Origin: Metopolophium dirhodum
Taxonomy: Eukaryota; Arthropoda; Insecta; Hemiptera; Aphididae
Length of the DNA: 64,000 bases
Reading direction: 5' to 3'
NCBI RefSeq assembly: GCF_019925205.1
Contig: NC_083566.1
Coordinates: 29,264,001-29,328,000, forward strand
Of this stretch, positions 25,301 to 35,580 are shown piece after piece (position 1 is the stretch's first letter; each line of letters starts with the position of its first letter). Under the pieces are notes generated by a model. The model worked only from the letters and a program-made list of their open reading frames with translations, did not search any database and was not told where the DNA came from. The position numbers and the translations under genes are program-made.

Positions 25301-25691
25301 GGTAATAATTGATTAAACGTTTTAATTTGTTAATAAAAGATAACTATTTGTACAGGAGAATCCGGAAGCCATGACGAAGGTATTTGCATTCAGCGTCACA
25401 AAAAATTAGATATTGCTATATCTTTACCAGTAGATGTACCCAGATTTATGGTCCATAGCGGCAGTGTTCCAAGTGATGTTAATCCTCGTATTCCAGTAAT
25501 TAATTATAATTTAATCATTATAAAAAAAGGAATACCTTAACTAACTATACAATTTTTTATTTAATTAGGTTGGACGTGATACTGAAAATAAAATGGATAT
25601 TGCTGCTAGCATAAAAGCATTAGCAAAAAGTGTTCATGGTGATAGAATTTTCGGAGAACTACCTAGGCCACGTCTAGGATCTCAAATTTGA
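16376..25691 (+). CDS. Lobe: Lobe / PRAS40 (AKT1S1) homologue, 8 exons, 385 aa
   Basis: Akt-regulated partner and substrate of TORC1. Exons: 16376-16474, 16547-16717, 19855-19966, 24669-24834, 24892-25060, 25124-25301, 25356-25495 and 25569-25691. All introns are GT-AG and the phases join. The C-terminal half carries the family signatures in human order. An acidic block holds EGLFPLEDM, where FPLED (276-280) looks like a TOS motif. Next is ISLPVDVP (320-327), matching the human KSLPVSVPVW segment whose Ser is an mTORC1 site. The end MDIAASIKAL...IFGELPRPRLGS matches DRIAASMRAL...VFGDLPRPRLNT. The terminal RPRLGS keeps an RxRxxS Akt consensus (Ser383). The N-terminal half has CKC and CLNC motifs, and residues about 130-190 are charged and helical. 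Introns 2 and 3 (3.1 and 4.7 kb) are swollen by transposons. The start is the first ATG of the open exon; identification of the N-terminal half is weaker. Confidence 0.85.
16883..17060. mobile_element. mariner-type MITE, TA target, Lobe intron 2
   Basis: The left end TAGTGGATTCCGCTTAATGT and the right end, inverted (CAGTAGATTCTGCCTAATGT), form imperfect terminal inverted repeats flanked by TA. At 178 bp it is noncoding. Confidence 0.55.
17212..17582. mobile_element. hAT-like repeat built of TTAAC/GTTAA units
   Basis: The ends are CAAGGC... on the left and CAAGGCTGGAC (inverted) on the right, a common hAT-type terminus. The interior is a low-complexity series of GTTAA/TTAAC units in both orientations. 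No clean 8-bp duplication was found, so the boundaries are approximate. Confidence 0.45.
18863..18966. mobile_element. piggyBac-type MITE, partial (right end only)
   Basis: About 100 bp match the right arm of the 21428-21877 copy: agctaaacgtgatctgct, then gatatgttgtgcac, then gatgtagacaac, ending at TTAA (18963-18966). The left arm is missing and the sequence has drifted, so this looks like an older deleted copy. Confidence 0.55.
19180..19331. mobile_element. 152-bp MITE with TTTTCAAAAGAGAA ends
   Basis: Terminal inverted repeats of about 21 bp (TTTTCAAAAGAGAAAATACC on the left, TTTTCAAAAGAGAATATACC inverted on the right) differ at one base. The interior is markedly GC-richer than its surroundings (ggttggcgacc...ctggcgtgccgcattcccc). 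It lies in Lobe intron 2. The ends resemble those of the 51050-51146 element. Confidence 0.65.
19604..19682 (-). mobile_element. 79-bp LINE 3' scrap with 16-bp target duplication
   Basis: The direct repeat aatttatatggaacct occurs at 19588-19603 and 19683-19698. Between the copies is a T-run followed by ccttgtttaaccgacagcag, that is, a poly(A) tail plus a few dozen bases of a minus-strand retroelement. The same 3' end (gtttgaaccgacagcagag) occurs at 35536-35580. Confidence 0.75.
20370..20960 (+). mobile_element. LINE 3' fragment (reverse transcriptase C-terminus)
   Basis: Pieces in shifting frames encode typical non-LTR retrotransposon C-terminal text: RPVILYGSKTWALKRKS, LEKKILRKIFGLIKDD, TGEWRRRKNRELQE, then a shifted frame with GRPRL-like residues (VGKGPLGRPKLRWED-type) and EELGGRVNWKDLAINGE. 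At least two frameshifts show it is dead. It lies in Lobe intron 3. Confidence 0.65.
21428..21877. mobile_element. piggyBac-type foldback MITE, copy 2
   Basis: TTAA lies at both borders (21428-21431 and 21874-21877), with ends TTAAGAGGACGTGATA and the exact inverse TATCACGTCCTCTTAA. The arms are inverse copies nearly to the centre around 21650 (for example ctaaagaatagattattatc versus gataataatctattctttag). The transcribed element would therefore fold into one long hairpin. It lies in Lobe intron 3. Confidence 0.85.
21890..23720 (+). mobile_element. Degenerate LINE remains
   Basis: The segment has no long frame, but many family-like pieces appear in order: KEGDGKLLTSEKDYIAEKWR (the linker before the RT), later MQPFVDFRIAYISIYKENLL (RT block with DFRxAYDSI), LGLRQGK-like text near 22830, and ILYGAKNWK near 23350. 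There are many stops and frameshifts. The 3' part (23640-23720, LWDEIILGANKPKK) may belong to a second element. It is an old relic, probably related to the fragment at 20370-20960. Confidence 0.55.
24342..24458 (+). mobile_element. tRNA-derived SINE with 9-bp target duplication
   Basis: A tRNA-like head begins GGGGACAGAGTGGCCGAATG. It has a pol III A box near 24353-24370 (GTGGCCGAATGGACTAAGG) and a perfect B box, GGTTCGAACC, at 24396-24405, as in serine-type tRNAs but without a long variable arm. A short unrelated tail and an A-run follow. The insert is flanked by aagttttat at 24333-24341 and 24459-24467. The acceptor strands would not pair, so it is not a working tRNA gene. It lies in Lobe intron 3, in the sense orientation. 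Confidence 0.75.
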
Positions 25692-28533
25692 AATAAGATT
25701 CATTATTTTTTCTGTTAAATTATATTAACATACAGTAATATACAATTTAGAATCTGTAAATCATATTTTCCAAAAGTTGGTCTATTGCGGATCCTATTTA
25801 AACAGGTGATGAAGCATTGATTTTCAAGAGTATAATTGATAACTTTTAATTTGCTTACAACTTTTTTGGAAATATTTTTAATTATTTAAGTGTGATAAAT
25901 CTATAAGTACAAGATTTATAAGAATTTATATTATATAATGCATATATATATTATATATATATAATGCATATATTTTAATAATCGCTTCGATTTTGTATTA
26001 CGCTTGTTGTTTTAAGTTCGTACGTTTAAAATATTTTATATATATTTTTTTAAAAATGAAAGATTGAAATCAATTTTTACATTAAATCTACTTTTATTAT
26101 GTCATATAAATACTGTCTTCTTATTTTATATTTACGTATGATACCTTAGACTTATAATATACCTATTATAAATATGATTTGTACATTGTGATAGAGTCGT
26201 GTTTATAATGGTTTCACATTATAACCGTTTCTTAAGTACCCTTTATTTTTTTACACACATTGTGAACTGTTATACATCTAAGAATTTACATGACTAAATA
26301 TTCATTTGTTTAGTTACAGTCTACAAGCAATTGGTGCTATTAGTGATTAAATGCAGAGAATGCTAAAATAAACTTTTCGATGTTCATAAAAATAGCAACA
26401 TCATTTTGAACATAAAAATATAATTTATTAACGAGTGTGTGATCAAACCTCCAGCTAACGGCTGCAAGTAAGAACTGCTGAACACATTTATATGATAACA
26501 TTAAAATGGTTCAAGGTTCATACCTCATGGATACTTTTATTTTTACTGGTATCAAATAGCATTAAGAAAACGAGTATCAGTGGATTACAAACTATTAAAC
26601 CATCATATGAATGTATTAAATTTAATTTTTTTTGAATAGGATAAATAATATTTTTTTTTATAAAACTACAATAATAAATGATTGTCACATTTGTAGTAGT
26701 ATAGTATTATACATCATTTATTACACTTGTACATTTATATAATGGCATTCAAATTGTTTTCAATTCACTGATACTTGTATTTAGTATAACTATCAGAAAG
26801 GAACACATGGATTTTGATTTCCTAGGTTAGGTTTTTACACTATCATTTAAACTTGTATACAAAATAGTAAATACTAATAAACATAATATAATACCATATA
26901 TTCAGACTTTCTTAACCCTATTAAAAATAAATCGTTTATAACTAAACAATTTTAAAAGAAGACAATATACATTGAATTATATTTCTTTGCACGTCAAAAT
27001 TATCATTTCAGAATTTTTTTAAAGTGGTGCAATTTCTCATAGAGGCTCTTCCTAATTACCGATTTGTTTTAGAAATTGATAGAAGCTTTTTCTGACTCAA
27101 AAATAACTTTTGAGAGATTTATAATATTTAAATTTTAATTCACCTTTTCTGTAGAATATATTTATTGAACATTTTAAGTGCTTTAACTAACCATCTTCAC
27201 TTTGTTTTCTCCTAATAATTTTTAATATTTTATAATGAAAAATTTTTTTTGGTAGTATTATATATCTACTTTCTCGTTTTCATTTTTATTCAAGAATAAA
27301 CAATCAACTATTAAAATATAATACTTAATAACATTTTTCAAATTTGAGTACCCTGTAATCTATGATGGCTATTGGTATTTGGTAACTGTTTTTGCATTCC
27401 ATACAAAATTCTGAAATGATGCTCCTGATTATTTCACATTGTGCTCGTCTACTATCGTCTGTCTACTAAGCTGAATAAAATATATCACCTCACCACTGGA
27501 TGACCGTCCGTTGTATTATACTATAATATTTTTATATACCTACCATTAAAAAAATTTAAAATTCTAGTAGGTAATAATAACATATTGTTTACAACTAATA
27601 GTAGCATAATCAAAATGTACTTATAAAAAATAAATAAAAAAATTTCCTAAAATCCTCAAATACATTTTATATATTGAAAAAATTGAATGCCATTTTAAAT
27701 ATGGCAGGGGATAACTCATTATAATAAATTAATGACCTATTTTTAAAATAAGTGTGGACTTGAAATTACTCATACTTACATGGTTATAATATAATAATAA
27801 GAATTTCAAATATTATAAAAGTATACAATTTTTCCATAAATAGATCAGATACCTACATGTAAAACATTGAGATATAGAGGAATATCAACATTTTAGATTA
27901 AAGTCTACTGATATAAGGTTGCCTCCTGGTGGCAGGGTAATACATTTAATACGGTTTAGAGGCGTTGCGATAACAAATAAGTACCTTTTATGCAATTTAT
28001 AAAGTCTGCCTATGTTTCTACATCTAATTTTTAGTTTAATAATAGTTTTTAATTAGTAATTATTTTAAAGTAATTTCTATTCCATTGTTCTATATTTTCT
28101 TTCTATAAATTATCATTCACTGGTATTTTGGAATTAACTTTTAGTTTTTAATATTTTTACAAATATAATATGTTTATATTGTTTTTGTAATAGTATTGCA
28201 TATTGTACTGGAAATTAATTAGGACAATGTTAAAAGAAAAAAAAATATAATTTTAAATTGTAAATAGCTTATGAACATTTATCAAATATAAGTATATATA
28301 TTATATTAATGATTTATTGAATATAAATATTATAATTGTCTATTTAACAAATTACAATTATGAAGGATAAAATAATTCTTAAGTGTATTATAATAAACAT
28401 TGTCTTATGTAATATGTTTGAACATTCCAAGTTTTTAAACAATGTATGATTAAAAATAAACATTACATTTTAACTATAATAATATGAAGTACAAACTGAA
28501 AAAAAAATTTGATTAACAAATGCATACTAACTA
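25692..28533. other. Convergent intergenic region, Lobe and NMRK1 3' ends
   Basis: AT-rich DNA holds the Lobe 3' UTR on the left and, on the right, the 3' UTR of the minus-strand AROS-DPM2-NMRK1 unit. A TTTATT at 28313-28318 could be its polyadenylation signal. A (TA)n-like stretch lies at about 25937-25980. No gene or clear transposon was recognised. Confidence 0.5.
26367..26372 (+). terminator. Candidate Lobe polyadenylation signal
   Basis: AATAAA lies about 680 bp after the Lobe stop and is followed by a T/G-containing stretch (cttttcgatgttc). Other hexamers exist, so this is only a candidate. Confidence 0.3.
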
Positions 28534-29077
28534 TTATTTTAAATTTAATACTAGTTGATTGATGTGATTAACAACAACAGAAGTATTAAAATCGATGCTG
28601 TCAGAACCATTTAAAAATATAACATCAGTTTTTTTTTTTTTTTATCATTTCTAAATGTTTTTCATACTCAGGCCATGCATACTTTTCAAAATACCCGGGT
28701 GGTTCAGGAGGCAAATATGTTCTAGCTACACGTCTATCCCAGCAAATTTCTTTATCCAAAACAGTAAAAAATGTTAAATCTGCTAAATTTAAAATTCTAA
28801 TATCATCAAGTAAAAGAATTCCTTCAAGCACTAAAATGTTAGAAGTTTGAGAATCAATTGCAGTCATCATTTTATTCATATCATAGGCACTTATTTTATC
28901 CCAAGCATGGTAATTAAGTTCTGGAATACTTTCCAAATGATCTTCATATTTAGTATAGTAAAAATCATCTTGATGTAATATTGAAATATCATTAAATGTG
29001 TTTGTAAGACGGTTGGCAATAGTAGTTTTGCCCCCACATGTGACTCCTGCGATTACAATAACTAATTGTTTAGCCAT
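28534..29077 (-). CDS. NMRK1: Nicotinamide riboside kinase (NMRK1), frame broken at poly(A)
   Basis: Phosphorylates nicotinamide riboside to NMN in the NAD salvage pathway; cytosolic P-loop kinase. The frame opens MAKQLVIVIAGVTCGGKTT, with a Walker A GVTCGGKT at 11-18, then HQDDFYY (Asp36/Asp37), VLEGILLLDD, WDRRVARTYLPPEPPGYF and WPEYEKHLEM, all matching human NMRK1. Read literally, it stops at 28625 (150 aa), just after a run of 15 A (28629-28643 on the plus strand as T). The next frame continues with TDVIFLNGSDSIDF... to a stop at 28534-28536, which matches the conserved C-terminus (human EVVYLDGTKSEEDLF). So the A-run is one base too long, or two too short, for the expected protein. This may be an assembly error, polymerase slippage or a true mutation. 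It starts 3 nt after the DPM2 stop, with no intron between. Confidence 0.85.
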
Positions 29078-29080
29078 GAT

Positions 29081-29299
29081 TTAATTATTTATAGCAACAC
29101 AAGTATAGATTATAAGACTAATTATAAATAACACACCAATTGAAACTGGCATTACTAGTGCATTATAAATGGATGGAAATAATTGATAAATAAATGATTC
29201 TGAATCAGCGAATGGTGGTATGAATAGCCAACAAGTAAAGTAAGCAAATATAGTTAGCACTATGACTATGATAACTTTTCCTAGTATAAAATCATCCAT
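29081..29299 (-). CDS. DPM2: DPM2, dolichol-phosphate mannosyltransferase subunit, 72 aa
   Basis: Small ER membrane protein that stabilises the DPM1-DPM3 complex making dolichol-phosphate-mannose, and a regulatory subunit of GPI-GlcNAc transferase. Two membrane segments are visible (about residues 6-26 and 46-69). Between them is the family signature FAYFTCWLFIPPFADSE, matching human FTYYTAWVILLPFIDSQ, then YQLFPSIYNALVMPV. It has 72 aa against 84 in human, lacking only the basic tail. Its ATG shares one base with the AROS stop (TAATG at 29301-29297), and its own TAA is followed 3 nt later by the NMRK1 ATG. There is no room for a promoter, 5' UTR or splice acceptor of its own, apart from a weak attttcaag upstream. 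Confidence 0.88.
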   Translation of the reverse strand: MDDFILGKVIIVIVLTIFAYFTCWLFIPPFADSESFIYQLFPSIYNALVMPVSIGVLFIISLIIYTCVAINN

Positions 29300-31597
29300 T
29301 AATCTTGAAAATATTCACGCTCAAATTTCTCAAAATCTTCATCGGTAAATACAGTACTTTCTTCTTTTTTAGAATTTGGTATTTCAGATGACAAATTGAC
29401 TAAACGTTGCTTGATCTAAAATCCAAAAAATAAATAAATCATTACAAAAATTAACTAGACATTATACATTTTACATAGGAAAATTAAAAGTACAAGACTT
29501 TAGGTAACGGTCTAATACGTGATCTACACATGTCAAGTTAACCTACCGATAAAATTGTATTGACCTACAGGTTTTTTTATTGCAGTTATGGTCATTTTAT
29601 ATACTATTTTTGTTAACTATAATTTACTGTCATTGATATCAGTACAGTTTCGGTTTTATTTGTAATTATGACCGCTTGTGAATTTTCCTTGAGTGTATAT
29701 TTTGCACATGTACATTTTTGTGTTTTATGAGTTTAAAATGACATTTACTATTGCCTTTTGGTCATTTCTAAAGCCAGATTATTAGAGACGAAGTTACATA
29801 ATTGTGTACAATACTTAAAAAACTAAGGTTTATTACTAGTCAATAATCCCATAACATGTATAAAAGTTTATGTAATGGTCAACTTGTATACTCTATTCCA
29901 TCTAAGAATGAACCGCTTTCGCGTACGCAGACTGAGCTGCCGAATAGTGCCTGACTCCCCCCCCTCCCAATGCAATGGCTATGTGTTCTGTGATTGGCCG
30001 ACAGTCATCGGTCTTTGGGCAACTGTGCCAATGCTCTCACCGATGCCCAGATTTTGGTGGGGATGCGCGGAAAAAACGTGTTTTGGTCGGACGAGTGGTT
30101 CACTCTTAGATGGAACAGAACAGACTACAGAGTATAAAATAAAAAGGAATTCTGATAGCAGTTTTAAAAAGGCTTTATAATGTACCTTTATAATAAGGCT
30201 TTATTTTATAAAACATTATAATGTACCTAATAAAAAAAGTTGTTAGACGTATTAAACTTTTTGCAAAGATAATGATTTTTTTTACATACACAGATCTTGA
30301 CAACCTTTGGAACAGTCATTTTTCACTGTGTGAAATAATTGGAAGTTGTTTAGTTCTAAAAGAAAAATAGGTATCATGGTTGTACTGTCTAAATTTATGA
30401 TTTCCTTTTTCAAGGAAGCATAACTGTGATAAATGTATTACAATGTAGGGACCATCAGCTATTAAGAGAAATAAATAATTCCAATAACAAAAATGAAACA
30501 GTACAAACATAACAAAATTATGGGAATTGTATAGAAAGATCATGGGTATTTGGAATTTGTTGGAAACAGCCAGACTTATTAACAGAACGCCAATTTATGT
30601 ATCGTGGCAAAACTATTATACTAATTATTAAAAATGATATAAAAGCTGGAATGACAATTTATACCGGCCACATATAACAGAGAGCATATTCAACATTAAA
30701 TTGTCATGAATATATTCATCAAACGGTTCATTATCATTAGTGTGGGAAATTCCAATATGCACATAAATCCAAAGTCAACAACTTCACAAAATGTTAACCC
30801 ACTGTTGTAACGCTGCAGGTTCAAGTCAGTCAAATATTAAAAAACATATTAATAATATATAAAACCGACAACAGATCACGCATAAGAAATTCGGTCGTTG
30901 TCCAATAGCCCTGTACCGAGCGTAGACCGAGTATAGAACAAGCAAAAACTGTAAAGCCTGTACCAAATTAGCACCTGTTTTTAAACTAAAAACACACCAG
31001 CTCCGAAGCCCTTACAAAAGTACAGTACCTACATCAATGTGATACCAACCTATATTACAATTATATATATTATATACAATATAGGTAAAATATTTCATTT
31101 AACGAGTAGGTAATAAAATGTTATCACTTTTCAAAACTAATTTACCAAACTGACATTTAGTTAGATAATTAAAATGTTTTTTTCAATAACTTGCAATATA
31201 AATACTAAAAAATATACATACCAAGTTAGATGCAATGTTATTTACACAACTAGTCCTATCTAATTTATGTAACCGTTCTAAATTTAACTGCACCAAATTC
31301 AATTCCTTTTCATTTTTTATTTGTTCTTTTATTTTGAGAACAGATTTTCCAGCATCAGATTTCATAAAATTTGGTACTTTAAATACACTTTTGGCACGCT
31401 GTGATTTACTTTTAGATTTATTTAAGCGACTGGAAGATTTGTTGGCTGCAAAATCATGTACTTTATTAGTTAAATTTTTCAAAATAAAATAGAAAAATTT
31501 ATTAAAAATTACCAGATTTTTTTTGTGTAGTTTTTTGATTTATAAGTGGTTGTTCCTCGAATAACTGTAGAGCTTTTTTTAAAGTAGAATAAGACAT
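29299..31597 (-). CDS. RPS19BP1: AROS / RPS19BP1 homologue, 3 exons, 141 aa
   Basis: Nucleolar RPS19-binding protein, known in vertebrates as the active regulator of SIRT1. Exons on the minus strand: 31597-31513, 31445-31222 and 29415-29299. Introns are GT-AG and the phases join. The C-terminus TVFTDEDFEKFEREYFQD (124-141) is nearly the human TVFTEEDFQKFQQEYFGS. The middle is basic and Ser/Lys-rich (SRLNKSKSKSQRAKS), as expected for a nucleolar protein. Length 141 aa against 136 in human. The last exon runs on without a splice site through DPM2 and NMRK1. Intron 2 (29416-31221) contains a MITE. Confidence 0.85.
29894..30117. mobile_element. GC-rich MITE in AROS intron 2
   Basis: The left end tattccatctaagaatgaac and the right end, inverted (tgttccatctaagagtgaac), are near-perfect inverted repeats about 24 bp long. 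The 224-bp interior is far GC-richer than its surroundings, with CpGs and a CCCCCC run. It has no supported coding capacity. Confidence 0.6.
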
Positions 31598-32021
31598 AAT
31601 AACTGCGTTGGTATCTTCAGAACACGAAACTACTTTTTATTTTTTATTTAATTTACTGTTAAATTAGATAACAATAATATCAGTTGACTTATAAGTTATT
31701 TAAAAATATTAAGATAAAATTTAAAATACGTACCGAAACATTTTGATTTCAGTACAAAAATATCAGAATTGAAAGAACAAGATATTCCAAAATATGACAG
31801 TCAGTCTTCCTTAATCTTAAGACTTTGACTTGAAATTCAAGTCATAACTTACAAGACATTTTATTTACTCACGAACCAATAAGTGTTAAGTAATAACTAA
31901 TAACTACCAATTTACCTATCAAAAGTACAATGACAACAGCATGTTGCATGTGCTCGTGATAAAGAAGTTGACGAATCTTAAAATGTTAGGTTAGGTAATG
32001 TGAAATGTGATAATAAATCAT

Positions 32022-32276
32022 AGATAATAAAGATATGGATAAGGACATAATGGTCTTATCAGCGGTCTTCGAGGGGAACAATAAATTGAGGCCAAATAAA
32101 GTATACCTAAATCGAGTATCGACTATCAATCACGGCTATGGATAAAGGAGCCTCAATTGCCTTCCCCTCCGGGAACGCGGCCTCAAATATTATATTATTT
32201 ATATTATTTATATATTATTATTTAAATATAATATTTAACATAGCCGTGGCTTATCCGTATCTTTATTATATATGGA
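32022..32276. mobile_element. MITE with AATAAAGATAYGGATAAG ends
   Basis: The left end aataaagatatggataag and the right end cttatccgtatctttatt are inverse copies with one mismatch. A nested inverse pair, cacggctatg near 32132 and catagccgtg near 32239, is also present. Boundaries are approximate. Confidence 0.5.
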
Positions 32277-33380
32277 AAAAACATAGGTATATTAATATTT
32301 CTTGATATTATGTTTTTGGAGAAAAACGACAAGGGTGAAAAACGACAAATGGGTTATACTTTAAAAATAAAACCTATAGATATCTGAGATATCATTTTTT
32401 AAGTTTGTTTAAATATCAAATAGGCTATACAAATTACAAACCTATTTTTCAGGGGAATTAAATATCAAATAGGTATATAAAATTATAACAAATCACAAAT
32501 ATATTTTTAAGTCAATACCCATCTTCCTTCTGATCTTCTACCTGTAACAAGTGGCAAACCATTCGGAATAGGTACCTACTTCTAAAACGACTTTCTCAGA
32601 TTGTTTTGGAAAAAAAATACTTGCCACCCAATTCGGTTTTCGATCCTACCATTCCATAATCATCTCAATAATAGGTAAAATTCAATGGTCTAAATCGAAA
32701 AATAATGTCATCCTCTAATTTTAAAGTTTTAAACAATAACTGAATAATCCCTTGTCAAACTAGGACTTAATAAAATACCGTGGAAATTGAAATAGGCAAT
32801 AGCTATCGTATATCGACAGAAGAATCACATAAAAATATCATACTAAAAATAAAAGATAACAATTTAACTCAAGCATTCGACTTATCCGACTTATCTTTAA
32901 CTTAGTATTAAAAACAAAATGTTCATCTATTAATCTATTATAGCTCTCATTCGGTCAAACGGCTTCCAAATCTGAGGCGAAGCAAAACTGTTTTCAACAT
33001 TGACAACTGGAAGCATTTTAGCCTTTATAGTTTACAACTACCTATCCAATTATTGGATGCCCATGGTATGTCTCTGACAGTCTGACGTAAATGTACACAA
33101 TGACTAACATATTCTCACACTCAAAAAACTAACTAATAAAACTATCAAGCCTAAGTATGTATATTTACACTAAATGATTAGTTATGTAGGTAATCATGTA
33201 TTATGTATAATCATGTGAAAATTAACTGTATCCTAATTGTGATGTAATACTCTTAATAACTAATGTATTGTAATTTGTAAATTAAATATTTTATTTCTCA
33301 AATATATAAATTGTTACATAAACGATAAACACATAGTATATTTTATAATATTAATTATTATTATCATAATATCTTCATAC

Positions 33381-33414
33381 CACGATGTAGAGAAGATTTC
33401 TTCTCTACATCGTG
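33381..33414. repeat. Perfect 34-bp palindrome
   Basis: CACGATGTAGAGAAGA is followed, after TT, by its exact inverse. Such a structure forms a stable hairpin or cruciform. No larger terminal repeat around it was found. Confidence 0.8.
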
Positions 33415-35535
33415 CTTCATACCTACATTTTACGAAGCTTTGTATATAATATGTATAGGTATATCATAATACCCATATAACTTTTCAATTATAATTTTTG
33501 AAATTATGAGTAATTCTAAATAATGGTGAGCTAAAAAAAAATTGCTTTTAGAAACTTAGTAGTATAACGCATAATTTTTTTATTAGCTTTTTGTAAATAC
33601 AATTATAGCTCAAAAAATGCATAATTATTCATCGTAATTTGTAACAAAATATAGGTATGATGTATATAATAGTTTAAAAGTAACATCCACATACCTACGA
33701 CATACCACTTATTAAACTAACATAATCATTATTAATTATACATATTTTATATTAACAATATTACCTATTTACTATTGAGTGTTGTCTATTATATTATATT
33801 TTTATTCGCAGATTATTATTATTATTATTAATAACTTTATGATTGTCGTTTTCTAAGTTTGGAAATTTTCATTGTAATATAGATAGTATTATAACAGGCT
33901 GCAACTGTTCGCTGCAGTATAGTTTTATTTAATTAGTATTATTATTTAATGATAGTGAAAGTGAACTGAATACACCACACAGCACACTTACATAGTAATA
34001 TATCATATAGTATACAGCTATAATAGGCTATAATATAGGAAAAAGCTATTACTTATTATAATATATAGTAGTTATTACTATTAATATTGTATATATATAA
34101 ATATATATATATTATATTTACGTAGTTCACTAGCTGTACACATGAATACATGACCTATGTACTGTAATTTTCGAGATTAATATTATGTGAACCATTAAAA
34201 CCGATTTTATTTTAACGTCTCTATGTTGAACAGTCACGGGTCACAGTTATTGCATCAATAATAAAAGAGCAAACAAATTATTCTGACGGTCAAGAATTTT
34301 AAATGTACTTATGTACAATCTACCATTTTTTTATATAAACAGTCTCTTGTACTGGCAAGTAGCAGTACGATTTTACTGATACCATAGCCCACAAGTCACA
34401 ACTTACAATAAATGTTTAGTTTAGGTAGTAGGCACAGACGGACAGAACAATAGGTGTAGGTATTAGACGACAAGCCAATATGCGCGCGTGCTATCGCCTA
34501 TCAGCATATGTGGAGATTGATTGAACAGAATAGCTTTGTTAATATTAAGAAATTAATAGAACGTTTTGTTGACATTGATTTGCCTACCTGCCTAAATCAT
34601 TGTAAATCTGTTTACCTGCAGTAGTCACTAGCCAGGTATCTATACTATTACTATATATATTATAAACATGGTGATTTTTCTTTTAATAATGAAGTTTTTT
34701 AATTTCTGATTTTTCAAACTTTTAAATATAATTGAAGCCCATATTTTGAATTCTTTAATTTTTTTACTACTTAAAGTGTGTCATGTGGCGATACAAACTT
34801 TTTTTTTTCAAATGATAACACCTCTTTTTTACTGTAAATTATTTAGTAAATAATTTTTTGAACATTTTTATGCACCTATATACTAAATTTATCATTTTTT
34901 AACGAGTACTTTCCCAGTAGTTTCCCAGTTATTAAAATGTTTATTGGGGAAATAGATTAACAAAACGCGCTCTGGTGGAAACAATTTGTAACTTCCGATT
35001 CGGGATGCATACCTAGATATAGTTTTATATTGGTTATTTTACTTTTTATAATAAATGCATTTTGGTATCGAAACTTTATACGCTTTTATAGCTAACTGTA
35101 TGGGTTGGTAAGTACAATTTCTACTAATATTATCAAATACATTCAAATACACTTCACTTAAAGCAAAATATATGCGAAATGGCCGAAATGTCGGGAAAAT
35201 ACAGAGGTACAATCTCCCGACTCGAGTCCCGACTCCACGTAGGGGGGGACCCACCTAACCATCAGTACGATAGGCGTTAACAGCACTCCCAGTGTTATCT
35301 GTCTTCCCAATATTATTTAGGAATATAGTCCTTAAAAATGGTTACACAAAAATATAAAATAGATGTAATATGTATTGGTACCAGCTATATTTATTATACT
35401 TAGGCCAATTTCACGTGTTAAATTAACATTGTTGATAAATCAATATTAATTACAAACAATTTTAAATCATCATATCACCATTTTCCCCATATTTTCCCAA
35501 CCCATTATGATAACGGAGGGCATTTTCAATAACTT

Positions 35536-35580
35536 TTTTTTTTTTTTTCTGTTTGAACCGACAGCAGAGTAGGATCTGTA
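35536..35580 (-). mobile_element. 45-bp LINE 3' scrap with 14-bp target duplication
   Basis: attttcaataactt occurs at 35522-35535 and 35581-35594. The bases between are a T-run plus ctgtttgaaccgacagcaga and a few more. This is the same retroelement 3' end as at 19604-19682, also in minus orientation. Confidence 0.7.

Noticed and set aside
29875..30180. 101-codon plus-strand frame in AROS intron 2
   Set aside because: It coincides with a GC-rich MITE and is antisense to the host gene; no conserved protein is visible.
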